A stretch of DNA of 63,709 bases from Selenomonadaceae bacterium (GCA_017476005.1 JAFVEM010000058.1:1-63709); one strand, 5' to 3'. Shown: positions 41,959 to 50,687, numbered from the stretch's first letter. Notes: generated from the sequence alone by a model not told the origin. A program made the numbers and translations.

Positions 41959-43641
41959 CTACATAGCCAGCGCCACCTTTTTCCCACCAAAGGCCACCCC
42001 ATAACGCCAAACTTCTTTTACCCCTTGGTGTTCAAATTCGGCGATATATTCTTTGTCGTCAATCTGCGCCAAAGCCTTTTCGGCCAGCTTCATTAGTTCC
42101 TCCTCCGGTGTTTTCGGGGCGGCTTTTAGCTCTAGGATAACGCCGGGGGAGTTTTTATTTATTGGAAAGAAAGCCAGGTCAAAACGGCCGTAGCCCGATT
42201 CGCGGTTGGATTCTATCCGATATTCCCCCTCCATTAAGACTGTCAGCCCCAGCATAAGGCCGTGATAAAAACTTTCCGGCTCGGCGGTGTCGTGGTAGCT
42301 GACGATTTCTCGCAGAATTTTTCGCAAAAGTTCTTGGAACCTAATGACCTTGCCTTCGACCATGGCTTTCAACATTTTTTCCAGCAAAGCATCCCGTCCT
42401 TCGCCGGCGATATGTCCTAAGACTTCGTCCTCATAAGCTTGCAATACCTCCCGATTAGGAACCATTAGCTCGCACCACCACTTGAGGCGGCGGTCTTGAT
42501 AACGTTTGGTAACTTTCAGGTAGCCCGTGGTCAAAAGCATCATGTACAGAGCGTTAGGGCTGCGTTCTATGTCGCTATATATAACTCCTTCGTCGATTTT
42601 GGCCGTGACCGTTTCTAAATGAAGGAGTCTGACAAGCTCCTCACGTCGTTCGTTGTCCACGTTTTTTAACAAACGACGCAGAATAACATTGCCGGAGGTG
42701 TTGAGCCAATAGGCACCAAACACACAACCATGTTTCACAAAATTAATCACCGACCAAGGGTTATATATCTCCACTCCGCCAAAATTGTAACCGTCGTACC
42801 ATTTTTTTAGTTCGGCGAGATTATCTTGCACTCCGTTATCCTGCATGAGTTGCGTCACTTCTGCGGTGGTAAAACCCAAAATATCGTTGTAGGGGAGGGA
42901 TAGCACCGTGCATACGTCTAAATTGTTAAGGTCGCTGAAGATACTTTCCTTAGATACTCGCGACACCCCGGTGAGAACGGCAAAATCCAAATAGTCATTG
43001 GTCTTTAGGGCGGCGCCCAAAAGTCGTTTCATAAATAAAATACAGTTGGAGTAATACCCATGTTCCCAAGCGGCGATGATAGGGGCATCGTATTCGTCTA
43101 AGAGGAGCAGGGGCTTTTGCCCGTAATGCAGGTACAAGTAATGACAGAGATTGGCAATAGCTAATTCCAACTCGGTTTGCGAGGCTTGACGTTGCCAAAC
43201 TGCCGAAAAGTATTTTCGATCCATAGATGATAAAGCCGCCGATTCGCGCAAAAACAGGTAATCTTGATAAAAGCCGGACAGAAACAGGCCAAAACTATCC
43301 AATTCCTTCGCCCAAGTAGCTTGTTGTACTTCCTTCAGCGATAAAAAAATCACCGGCCGGGAGCCTTGCGCCTGCATATACTCCTCCCCGGCCTTTTCAA
43401 TGTCCAGTCCGGCAAACAGGGCGCGGTTTTCCTCCGCCTTCTCCAAAGTAAAAAAGTACCGAAGCATAGACAGGGTCAAGGTTTTGCCGAAACGCCGGGG
43501 ACGGGTAAGGAGAGTCACGGCACTGTGACCGTCGATTAGTTCCTTAATGAAACGGGTTTTATCCACAAAGTAGTAGTTCTTGGCAATGAGATCCTTAAAA
43601 TTATCCACGCCGACCGGCATGGTCTTCTTTTTCGTTTGCAT
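41959..43641 (-). CDS. AAA-ATPase-like/PD-(D/E)XK nuclease-superfamily protein 1
   Basis: A 560-residue protein of the AAA-ATPase-like plus DUF1703-type family. The N-terminal ATPase has Walker A LLTRPRRFGKTLTLSML near residue 46 and Walker B LLLLDEYDAPI near 203. The C-terminal nuclease-like domain has GYGRFDLAFFP and VILELKAAP (the D..ExK pattern). The role is unknown; such genes are highly multiplied in gut anaerobes. A 560-aa paralogue lies at 51293, a fragment at 47813 and a fourth at the right edge. N- and C-terminal regions are almost identical to gene 2 but the middle differs. Confidence 0.88.
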   Translation of the reverse strand: MQTKKKTMPVGVDNFKDLIAKNYYFVDKTRFIKELIDGHSAVTLLTRPRRFGKTLTLSMLRYFFTLEKAEENRALFAGLDIEKAGEEYMQAQGSRPVIFLSLKEVQQATWAKELDSFGLFLSGFYQDYLFLRESAALSSMDRKYFSAVWQRQASQTELELAIANLCHYLYLHYGQKPLLLLDEYDAPIIAAWEHGYYSNCILFMKRLLGAALKTNDYLDFAVLTGVSRVSKESIFSDLNNLDVCTVLSLPYNDILGFTTAEVTQLMQDNGVQDNLAELKKWYDGYNFGGVEIYNPWSVINFVKHGCVFGAYWLNTSGNVILRRLLKNVDNERREELVRLLHLETVTAKIDEGVIYSDIERSPNALYMMLLTTGYLKVTKRYQDRRLKWWCELMVPNREVLQAYEDEVLGHIAGEGRDALLEKMLKAMVEGKVIRFQELLRKILREIVSYHDTAEPESFYHGLMLGLTVLMEGEYRIESNRESGYGRFDLAFFPINKNSPGVILELKAAPKTPEEELMKLAEKALAQIDDKEYIAEFEHQGVKEVWRYGVAFGGKKVALAM

Positions 43642-43831
43642 GAGCCACTGCCTCCTTTGGCCTCTTTTCCTGTCAGTTTAGCACATTATCGACTACCTGC
43701 CAACAATCGCTACACGGCAATTTTTTTCAGTCGGTCAAAAAAATTTTTATCTGCCAGCAGGAATAATGCTCCCTTAGGTCGAAGTAAGGCTCAAAGGAAA
43801 GCGACAGAATTTTGCAAGGAGGTCGGAAACC

Positions 43832-43882
43832 ATGGCCATAATGAGCGCACACCCCATCGGGGGGGGGGACGTTAGCTCTTAA
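43832..43882 (+). other. Short upstream ORF containing a G10 tract
   Basis: ATG 43832 has AAGGAGGT 8 nt upstream and opens a 16-codon frame (MAIMSAHPIGGGDVSS) that reads through ten consecutive G residues (43859-43868). Loss or gain of one G would change the frame. It lies about 175 nt before tpsB in an otherwise gene-free gap (43642-44059). It may be a leader peptide, a gene remnant or chance. Confidence 0.4.
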
Positions 43883-43957
43883 TTCCCACAATAATTGCAT
43901 AGCTAAAATTTAGCCCTAAGGCAGTGCCGGAGGGTCATTTGTCGTGCAAAAAATCAA

Positions 43958-44042
43958 AACGGGAGTCCAGAGGGGCGGAAGCTCCTTTGGCGGAGTCAAG
44001 AGGCAGAGCCTCTTGTAGGAGTTTGAGGGCAACGCCCTCAAG
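43958..44042. repeat. Mosaic palindromic repeat, diverged copy before tpsB
   Basis: GGGAGTCCAGAGG.. CCTTTGG-like and GAGGC..GCCTC, GAGGGC..GCCCTC hairpins in the same order and spacing style as the copies at 18531 and 19961. Confidence 0.6.
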
Positions 44043-44059
44043 AAAAGGAGATGCAAAAC

Positions 44060-45397
44060 GTGCTGAAAAAAACGAACTTATTTCTCTCATTGTGCCTTGG
44101 ACTAACGCTCGCCGTTGGCTTTTCCACGGCGGAGGCTAAAGAGCCGCTGAAGCTCAAGGTGGCAGAGGTCAAGACTCAGCCCACGGAGCATTGGTCGGAA
44201 GAGCGACTGCGCGCCCTCGCGCCGGAGCTGGAAAAGAAAGAGGTGGATGTAGGTCGCCTCGGTCAGCAGATTCAAATGGCCAACGACACCAAGGCAGTGG
44301 AGCTGAAGGCAGATTTTGTCCGGCAGGAAAATCAGGAGCATCAAGTGACCCTTACCGCCGAGGAAAAAAAGAAAGACACCTTCACCCTTAGCGCAAACAA
44401 CACCGGCAACGAATACACCGGGGATTGGCGCATGGGATTCACCTACCAAAACCACGATTTTACCGGCAACGCCGATACCCTTGGCCTCGCTTTTGTGACT
44501 TCTCCCGGACATTGGGAGGAGGTCAAGCAGGTGGGAGCAGTGTATAAGGCTAACTTGCCCAGAGTCGGCGACAGTATCTACGCTACCTACAGTTGGTCGG
44601 ATGTGGATTTAGGCGATATTGGCAATTTCGGCGGCATTGACGTTTCAGCCACCGGTAAAGGCGAAAACGCCGGTCTCCACTACCAACACAATTTCAAATA
44701 CAGCCAAGCTCACAAGCAAATCTTAGACGTGGGCGTGGATTACAAGCACTACGATAACACCACGGTCTATGATACGGCCGGGGCGGTTATCAATGACGGT
44801 ATTAGCTACGACCTACCCATGGCCTCGGTAAGCTACGCCGACATTCACCGCTCCAATAAAGAATTTGCGGCGTGGAGCGTAGGGTACTCTGCCAATATCA
44901 GCAGCGGGGGAGACTTGACGCGAAACCGCGCCAACAGCGATAAACATTTTCATCTGTGGAAGGCCAGCGTGAATTATCAGCGGCGATTAGCGCATGACTG
45001 GATAGTGGGAATGCGAGGCAGTGCCCAATACACCACGCAAAACATCGTCACCACAGAGCAGTTCGGTGCCGGAGGCATCTCCACAGTACGGGGTTTCAAG
45101 GAACGCGCCGCCTACGCCGACAAGGGGTATATGGCCAGCCTAGAAGTCTATACGCCGGAAATAGGCAAAGGCTCTCGCTTCGTGGTGTTCACCGACTACG
45201 CCAGAGTCTTGAACAACGAGGCCAATCCGGGAGAAATCGACTCCGGCAACATCGGCTCCTATGGCATTGGCTACCGTTTCAGCGACAAAAAGAGCGGCAT
45301 CGCCCTCTCCATCGACTACGCCCACGCCTACACCAACATGGAAAAAGCCAAGAACAACCTGCGTCCTTGGCATGTGATGCTTAGTGTTAGTTTTTAA
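44060..45397 (+). CDS. TpsB/ShlB-type two-partner secretion outer-membrane transporter
   Basis: A 445-residue outer-membrane protein with a signal peptide (to STAEA). About 75 residues resemble a single POTRA domain, followed by a 16-stranded-type barrel with the SANNTGNEYTGDWRMG entry and the TpsB hallmark GAGGISTVRGFKE (VRGF on the lid loop). The C-terminal residue is Phe (VMLSVSF), the outer-membrane insertion signal. Usual TpsB proteins have two POTRAs and about 550 residues, so this one is short. GTG 44060 lies 9 nt after AAGGAG; ATG 44051 directly abuts it and is less likely. It should export the TpsA proteins at 45977 and 48911. Confidence 0.88.
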   Translation: MLKKTNLFLSLCLGLTLAVGFSTAEAKEPLKLKVAEVKTQPTEHWSEERLRALAPELEKKEVDVGRLGQQIQMANDTKAVELKADFVRQENQEHQVTLTAEEKKKDTFTLSANNTGNEYTGDWRMGFTYQNHDFTGNADTLGLAFVTSPGHWEEVKQVGAVYKANLPRVGDSIYATYSWSDVDLGDIGNFGGIDVSATGKGENAGLHYQHNFKYSQAHKQILDVGVDYKHYDNTTVYDTAGAVINDGISYDLPMASVSYADIHRSNKEFAAWSVGYSANISSGGDLTRNRANSDKHFHLWKASVNYQRRLAHDWIVGMRGSAQYTTQNIVTTEQFGAGGISTVRGFKERAAYADKGYMASLEVYTPEIGKGSRFVVFTDYARVLNNEANPGEIDSGNIGSYGIGYRFSDKKSGIALSIDYAHAYTNMEKAKNNLRPWHVMLSVSF

Positions 45398-45404
45398 ATA
45401 ATGG

Positions 45405-45677
45405 TTAAAAAATATTTTTTAGATCCCGATAAAAATTTTCATGGACACCCAACATTAGGAGCGTCAAAGTAATGGGATCAAAGGTATAGGCCAGTAAATA
45501 TTGTTGGTCGTGGATTTTGAATTTGTGTACGAAGATACCGCGCAAATCCTGTTTCTTTTCAACGCCTATTTCGGGGTTCGCCATAATTTTACGGATTTCG
45601 CCGTTCACTATATGTTGTTGGGGTTTAGACAACTTCTTGTAGGTTTTACGGAAACTCAACGATTGTCTGATTTCCAT
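45405..45677 (-). CDS. RelE-family toxin between tpsB and tpsA
   Basis: A 90-residue RelE/ParE-superfamily toxin: IRQSLSFRKTYKKLSKPQQ, KKQDLRGIFVHKFKIHDQQYLLAY and LLMLGVHENFYRDLK at the end. Together with its upstream partner it forms a two-gene unit on the minus strand inserted between tpsB and tpsA. Confidence 0.85.
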   Translation of the reverse strand: MEIRQSLSFRKTYKKLSKPQQHIVNGEIRKIMANPEIGVEKKQDLRGIFVHKFKIHDQQYLLAYTFDPITLTLLMLGVHENFYRDLKNIF

Positions 45678-45680
45678 GTT

Positions 45681-45884
45681 CTAATCCTCCAGTACAAACG
45701 GCTCTGTAGGTTCGTCCCTAGCGATAAGCAGGTCGCGTACAAAGTACACCGGCAGGTCGGGATTTGCCAAGGCATTTTTGCCTACTTTAGCAAAAAAATT
45801 TATTTGTTGCGCGGTATTTTCCTGTTCATCGTCAAAAGTAGTGTTAAAGAGGGCGTTGTCCATTCTTAATCCGGCGGTAGCCAT
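45681..45884 (-). CDS. Antitoxin of the RelE-family toxin
   Basis: A 67-residue acidic protein whose stop lies 3 nt before the toxin start. ATG 45884 follows AAGGAG. It starts with LRMDNALFNTTF and ends DEPTEPFVLED. No classical ribbon-helix-helix is obvious; identification rests on gene pairing, size and charge. Confidence 0.75.
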   Translation of the reverse strand: MATAGLRMDNALFNTTFDDEQENTAQQINFFAKVGKNALANPDLPVYFVRDLLIARDEPTEPFVLED

Positions 45885-45976
45885 GATGATTCTCCTTTCA
45901 TACTTTAATGGATTCAGTATAACCTATGTAAGGGCTTGTGACAAGTTGAAAATCAAATCAAAAGGAAGTGTGCAAA

Positions 45977-47764
45977 ATGAACTTATGGCAAAAGGGCAAA
46001 AAATCCGCCGTGGCTTTGGCGGTATCCCTTGTTTTCTCGGTCGGTACGGCTCTGGCCATGCCCACGGGTGGCAGTGTGGTGACGGGTGACGTTAGCGGCA
46101 TTACGAATGGCACCGTGGCCAGCGGCGGTACAATAAATGTAAACAGTAATGCGTTGATTGATTGGAACAATTTTAGCATCGGTAGCGGCGAGGCACTGAA
46201 TTTTGCTTTTAACAATGCCGATGTGGTTATCAATCACGTCATTGGAAACAATATCTCCGAACTGATGGGAGTACTAAATGGCTCGGGCGGTCATGTGGTG
46301 CTGGTCAATCCCAACGGTATCGTGGTGGACAGTAATGCCTCCATTAACGTGGGAGGACTGACCCTTTCTACCCTTGCGGCCTCCGACACGGATTTAATCT
46401 ATGCGCTGAATCACGAGGGGCAAGGCGTAAACTGGGAGGACTCCTCCGGGGTTTTAACCCTCAATCGTGGGCTGAGTGTCGAGGATGTCCTAGAACTCTA
46501 TGGCAAGGTACAAATAGCCGACGGCGTTACATTAAGTGCCGGGGATAGTGTAAAAATTAGCGATGCCGATATAACCGCCAACGGAACTTTAAACATCTTT
46601 TCCAAAGGAAGCATCGATATCAGCGATTCTACCGTAAAAACCACCGAAGGCGACATCCAAATTTGGTCTGCCGAAACTCTCGAAAGAACCGTTAACACCG
46701 CTGACGGTTATGACGAACGCGTTTATAGAGCCACGGGGGATGGCAATGTGGTGAACGTCAGCAACTCCACCCTAAATTCGGCGGATGAGTTGCAAATTTA
46801 CGCTTCCTCCATAACCGTGAGCGACAATTCAAAGTTGAGTAACGGTGGGGCTGCAGGAGGAGGACTTCATCTTTATGCCCTAAGTGATTACACCCGAACG
46901 AAAAAAGATGGACTGGAAGCCGCAAACGAGACCTTTAGCACCGCCAACACCATAAACATTGAAAACTCCACCCTCACGGATAACCCAACATCTGGGGACG
47001 GCTCACTGAGTTTGGCGGGTGGTGTTGTTACCATTAAAGATTCGAACCTAACCCGTGAGGTGACGACGAATTCCCGTTATGCCGATATACACATTGACGC
47101 GCTTCTTTCATCAAGCCATGGCGATAACGACAGTGCCGGCACCCATGTTGAGAATGACACCGCCACCGCCGACAACGTGCTAACCATAGATAATAGTACC
47201 ATTAACGCCGGGCTTTTGTCCCTAATGGCCGGTGCCATCAATATAACGAACGGGAGCAAACTGAATACAGATGTAGCCCTGATAGCCTCCATCAGAAAAC
47301 TTAGCAACCTCGCCGCGCAGCTTGATACCGATTTCAGCAAGATTAGCTTTACCTACGATGACACTTCCACCTTTGGCAACAATGTCACCATGGACAGCAC
47401 CAGCACTTTGACAACCACGGCCAGACAGGTTATCCTGCCGGGACTCACTATCGAAAGTGACAACAGCAACATTGATAGCGATAATAACAACGGCGGCAAT
47501 ACCAACAACAATAATAATTTACAGGAAGAAGCTCAAGCTATAATGCAGGACGAATCATTGTCGCAGAACGAAAAGGTGGTTGCTATCAAAGAGCTAATCG
47601 TTGAAAACGAAGCCTATGCCGCCAATATGCGCGAGGCAAGCGGCGCGCAAGACAAGGAAAGTCAAGGAAACACTCCCGTCATGCCGGAGAATCAATCGAC
47701 TCCCACCGACGTAAATGACGCAAACGACAACGCTCCTGCCATCAGCGGCGTGGATGAGGAATAA
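45977..47764 (+). CDS. TpsA filamentous-hemagglutinin-like secreted protein 1
   Basis: A 595-residue exported protein. The signal peptide ends ALAMP. The TPS secretion domain shows TINVNSNALIDWNNFSIGSG and LVNPNGIVVDSNASINVGGL, the motifs recognised by TpsB. A short beta-helix with repeated xSTLxxADxLxIYA strands follows, then an Asn-rich linker and an acidic Gln/Glu tail. It is very short for a TpsA (typically 1000-4000 aa) and has no toxin domain. ATG 45977 lies 9 nt after AAAGGAAG. Confidence 0.88.
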   Translation: MNLWQKGKKSAVALAVSLVFSVGTALAMPTGGSVVTGDVSGITNGTVASGGTINVNSNALIDWNNFSIGSGEALNFAFNNADVVINHVIGNNISELMGVLNGSGGHVVLVNPNGIVVDSNASINVGGLTLSTLAASDTDLIYALNHEGQGVNWEDSSGVLTLNRGLSVEDVLELYGKVQIADGVTLSAGDSVKISDADITANGTLNIFSKGSIDISDSTVKTTEGDIQIWSAETLERTVNTADGYDERVYRATGDGNVVNVSNSTLNSADELQIYASSITVSDNSKLSNGGAAGGGLHLYALSDYTRTKKDGLEAANETFSTANTINIENSTLTDNPTSGDGSLSLAGGVVTIKDSNLTREVTTNSRYADIHIDALLSSSHGDNDSAGTHVENDTATADNVLTIDNSTINAGLLSLMAGAINITNGSKLNTDVALIASIRKLSNLAAQLDTDFSKISFTYDDTSTFGNNVTMDSTSTLTTTARQVILPGLTIESDNSNIDSDNNNGGNTNNNNNLQEEAQAIMQDESLSQNEKVVAIKELIVENEAYAANMREASGAQDKESQGNTPVMPENQSTPTDVNDANDNAPAISGVDEE

Positions 47765-47779
47765 CCTTCACCGACATAA

Positions 47780-47812
47780 AAGCCCCCGACGGAGCATAAG
47801 CTCTGTCGGGGT
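47780..47812. terminator. Terminator after tpsA 1
   Basis: CCCCGACGGAG pairs with CTCTGTCGGGG. The T-run is clearer on the minus strand. Related to the hairpins at 28835 and 29783 that follow TPS remnants. Confidence 0.65.
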
Positions 47813-48011
47813 ATAGGCGAGGGGTCGCATTCCTTATCCACGTATTTAAGCACCGACCAGGGATTATATATTCCGGTATGGCCAAATTGATACCCGTCAT
47901 ACCACTTTTTTAATTCCGGCATCTTGTCCCCCACGCCGTTATCAATGAGGAGCTTTTCAGCCTCATCCTCCGTAAAGCCCAAGATATCACTGTATTTGTA
48001 GGACAATATAT
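47813..48011 (-). pseudogene. Fragment of an AAA/PD-(D/E)XK gene
   Basis: About 66 codons nearly identical to the middle of the protein at 51293 (LSYKYSDILGFTEDEAEKLL, KKWYDGYQFGHTGIYNPWSV). Both ends are missing. Confidence 0.85.
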
Positions 48012-48021
48012 GAAACGGGTT

Positions 48022-48076
48022 AAAGCCAAGAACAACCTGCGTTCTTGGCATGTGATGCTTAGTGTTAGTTTTTAAT
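48022..48076 (+). pseudogene. 3' end of a tpsB gene, remnant 2
   Basis: Same last codons as tpsB (KAKNNLRSWHVMLSVSF and stop) with one substitution. It directly abuts the GNAT toxin gene on the opposite strand. Confidence 0.85.
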
Positions 48077-48639
48077 TAGTGAGCTATTTCTATAGGTGGT
48101 AATAATAGATACATGGGTAAACAGCCCTCTACTTCAGTAGACTGGTGTATGCCATCGCTGGGAGCAAATTCCTTGAAACCAAATTTATGATAAAAATGGA
48201 TTTGCTTGGGCTTGTTCAGTGAGAACAACATCACCGCCTTAACGCCAACCAAGTATTCGCGTAAATCGTTTATGTCTTGTAAGGCCTCACTCATTAGGTA
48301 CTCGGAATATTTAATGTCACTGCCCGGTAATTTTTGGCGTTGAAATTGCTTATCCAATGCAAAACGAGCAATCTCAACACAGGGGACAGTGTCGGAAACA
48401 GCACAGCCGGAGTAAGGATGAACATATTTGTGCAAGAAACTGTTGCTTTTTAATGAGTAATACCCCAAAACCAAGCCGGTAGCGCAATCCACAAATACAT
48501 TGGTCATGGCCTGCCCTTGACGATAGGCTTCCAAAGCGTCATAGCGCAAAAAATAAGACATCGACCATTCCTCTCCGCAGTCAAAATTTTGCAGAGCATC
48601 TGGAGCGATGTCGAAAATAAAATATTTTTTAATATCCAT
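48076..48639 (-). CDS. GNAT-family acetyltransferase toxin
   Basis: A 187-residue GNAT protein: FVDCATGLVLGYYSLKS (central strands), VEIARFALDKQFQRQK leading to the acetyl-CoA loop region, and HFYHKFGFKEFAP near the end, which is the usual GNAT C-terminal YxKxGF motif. Paired with an overlapping 61-aa upstream gene, as in TacT/AtaT-type modules that acetylate aminoacyl-tRNA. The residue 73-112 segment is longer than in plain metabolic acetyltransferases. Confidence 0.75.
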   Translation of the reverse strand: MDIKKYFIFDIAPDALQNFDCGEEWSMSYFLRYDALEAYRQGQAMTNVFVDCATGLVLGYYSLKSNSFLHKYVHPYSGCAVSDTVPCVEIARFALDKQFQRQKLPGSDIKYSEYLMSEALQDINDLREYLVGVKAVMLFSLNKPKQIHFYHKFGFKEFAPSDGIHQSTEVEGCLPMYLLLPPIEIAH

Positions 48640-48814
48640 GCGGTCTCGTGGGGCGAAGAGTACGAATATTGGCGGCGTTTATCTTGGCAATCCATTTTTG
48701 CAGTGGATGATCGCCACTCTTTAGGGTTTTGAGGTTGTCCATTTCCTCGGCTAAATGTTGGCCAAATATTCCCGTAGCAACAGGAAAGGGTTGGTCGGTA
48801 ATAGACACGCCCAT
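48629..48814 (-). CDS. 61-residue putative antitoxin of the GNAT toxin
   Basis: ATG 48814 has AGGAGGTGA upstream and the stop overlaps the GNAT start by 11 nt. The protein is MGVSITDQPFPVATGIF.. with a basic C-terminus (LRPTRPHGY). Length, overlap and a PFxVA motif match the gene at 25568. It does not look like the usual DUF1778 antitoxin of GNAT toxins. Confidence 0.65.
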   Translation of the reverse strand: MGVSITDQPFPVATGIFGQHLAEEMDNLKTLKSGDHPLQKWIAKINAANIRTLRPTRPHGY

Positions 48815-48910
48815 GAGTCTCACCTCCTGCGGACATACTATCATGTATTGATGAGTTTTACAAGAGTATTTTTAGTCGAATAAAATTTTTTCCCAAAGGA
48901 AGTGTGCAAA

Positions 48911-50419
48911 ATGAACTTATGGAAAAAGGGCAAAAAATCCGCCTTGGCGTTGGCGGTAGCCCTAGCCCTCTCGGTCGGTACGGCGCTCGCTATGCCCACC
49001 GGGGGCGATGTGAAGGCCGGAGATGTCACCGGTATCGTTAATGGCACCGTGGCCAGCGGCGGCACAATAAATGTAAACAGTAATGCGTTGATTGATTGGA
49101 ACAATTTTAGCGTCAGGCAGAATGAAGCACTAAATTTCGCTTTTAATGGGTCAGGGCTTACGGCCATCAATCATGTTACCGGGGGGATCACCTCGGAGCT
49201 TATGGGGACGCTCACCGGAGCTAACGGTCATGTGATGATTATTAACCCCAGTGGGATTGTGGTAGGCTCCGGGGCGGTTATCGACGTGGGGAGTTTGACG
49301 CTTTCGACGTTGGAGGCTACTGACGATTCATTAAAAAATTTATTAAATAGTACGGGAGACATTATTTTTCTCGCAAGTGACACCAGTAATGTGGACACGG
49401 CTTTGGCAAATTATGGTGTGATTCAAATAGCCGACGGAGTGACCCTTCGTGCCGCTGATTCGCTGACTTTGCAAGGTAGCAATGTTAATGTTACCGACTC
49501 AAATCTCACCGCCAATAAAATCAGACTATACGCCGGAGACAGTATCGAGGGCAACGGCGATTTAAGCCTCAAGTTTTCTGCCGATTCTCCCAATTATTCC
49601 ATTACCATCAAAAACAGCTACCTTACCGCACAGGATACCGATAATCCCTCCGGCAGTAGCATCTATGCCTACGGCGGCACAATAAATCTTGATAATGCCA
49701 CACTCAGCGGCGATATTCTAAGGCTGAATGCGCTAAAATCCCGTTCTTCCAGCTATCCAAACATTAGCCATGAAGCTGCCGCTGATTACAATTTAAATAT
49801 AACGGATTCAACGTTGAACGCTGGTAGCTATTTGCGTTTGCGTGGCGGTAGCGTTGATATTGCTGGTTCCAATGCAACGGGTGGAAGTGTAGAGCTAACG
49901 GCCTATAATACCGCTACCGAGTTTAACAGCGGAACACCGGTTGCCGACGAATCCAACACCATCAGCGTTGTGAAAGGCTCCGTTATTTCCTCTGTCCACG
50001 ATGTGGAGATGGTAGCAGGAACGGATATAGGCGTGTCCGATAGCTCCAAAATTACCGCTGGAGAAGGTCATAATGTAATTTTTACCCCCGGCAAGGTAGT
50101 AGTTCCCGACCCGAATGAGGGCAATCCTACCACTCCCGAAGAAGTTAAAACTGCGATTGAAGCAATTCAAAACCACACCAATCTTACGCCACAGGAGCAG
50201 GAGCGGCAAATAGCGAGCCTCATGCGGAAATATGAGCCTACCGCTGAAGCTAACGAAGAGATCGGCGGCAGACTAGATGCCGCTGTGAACGATGGGCAGA
50301 ATATGCCCGGCATGACTCCTGCGGCCAGCGAACCTCGCTCTCTGAACGAAGGTGAAGGTACTCCGACTATCACCGTAGCTGAGGGAGATAATGAGGACAA
50401 GCAGGAGCAAGAGAGATAA
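48911..50419 (+). CDS. TpsA filamentous-hemagglutinin-like secreted protein 2
   Basis: A 502-residue paralogue of the protein at 45977. The signal peptide and first about 60 residues are nearly the same; the TPS domain has DWNNFSVRQNEALNFAF and IINPSGIVVGSGAVIDVG. A short beta-helix and an acidic, Gln/Glu-rich tail follow (PEEVKTAIEAIQNH.. DKQEQER). The Shine-Dalgarno region AAAGGAAGTGTGCAAA is identical to that of gene 1. Confidence 0.88.
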   Translation: MNLWKKGKKSALALAVALALSVGTALAMPTGGDVKAGDVTGIVNGTVASGGTINVNSNALIDWNNFSVRQNEALNFAFNGSGLTAINHVTGGITSELMGTLTGANGHVMIINPSGIVVGSGAVIDVGSLTLSTLEATDDSLKNLLNSTGDIIFLASDTSNVDTALANYGVIQIADGVTLRAADSLTLQGSNVNVTDSNLTANKIRLYAGDSIEGNGDLSLKFSADSPNYSITIKNSYLTAQDTDNPSGSSIYAYGGTINLDNATLSGDILRLNALKSRSSSYPNISHEAAADYNLNITDSTLNAGSYLRLRGGSVDIAGSNATGGSVELTAYNTATEFNSGTPVADESNTISVVKGSVISSVHDVEMVAGTDIGVSDSSKITAGEGHNVIFTPGKVVVPDPNEGNPTTPEEVKTAIEAIQNHTNLTPQEQERQIASLMRKYEPTAEANEEIGGRLDAAVNDGQNMPGMTPAASEPRSLNEGEGTPTITVAEGDNEDKQEQER

Positions 50420-50428
50420 AAATTTAGC

Positions 50429-50457
50429 TTGCGTAGGCTTATCTCATGTAGTACAAT
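50429..50457 (+). promoter_or_regulatory. Promoter of the type III antitoxin RNA
   Basis: TTGCGT (50429-50434), 17-nt spacer, TACAAT (50452-50457). Transcription would start near 50464, at the edge of the first tandem repeat. Confidence 0.75.
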
Positions 50458-50463
50458 AGCCTC

Positions 50464-50660
50464 AAGGTATGTTGAACTTCCGTGGGCGACGGGGTGCCTT
50501 TGGCGTAGAATATCGTCCGCCTGTATGACGAACCTCCGTGGACGACGGGGGCTTGTAGCGCAGAATATCGTCCGCTTGTATGTTGAACCTCCGTGGACGA
50601 CGGGGTGCCTTTGGCGTAGAATATCGTCCGCCTGTATGTGAAGCCCACCTCAGTGGGCTT
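50464..50660 (+). ncRNA. Candidate type III antitoxin RNA: three 55-56 nt tandem repeats
   Basis: Three direct repeats: 50468-50523, 50524-50578 and 50579-50634, each beginning TATG and ending TCGTCCGCYTG. Copies 1 and 3 differ at a few bases; copy 2 is the most diverged. Each can pair GGRCGA with TCGTCC, with a G-T change in copy 1 that keeps the pairing. A fourth TATG starts before the terminator. Promoter, repeat array, weak terminator and toxin gene in this order are the layout of ToxI/TenpI-type antitoxins, where each repeat is processed into an inhibitory RNA pseudoknot. Confidence 0.75.
50641..50660 (+). terminator. Weak terminator between repeats and toxin
   Basis: AAGCCCAC (50641-50648) pairs with GTGGGCTT (50653-50660), followed by CTATTTATATT. 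In type III systems such a leaky terminator sets the antitoxin-to-toxin ratio. Confidence 0.75.
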
Positions 50661-50687
50661 CTATTTATATTATGGTGTGGTGCTGTT

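Noticed and set aside
50468..50634. Tandem repeats as a CRISPR array
   Set aside because: The units are contiguous 55-56 nt direct repeats with no unique spacers, and no cas gene is near. The promoter-repeat-terminator-toxin order fits a type III antitoxin better.
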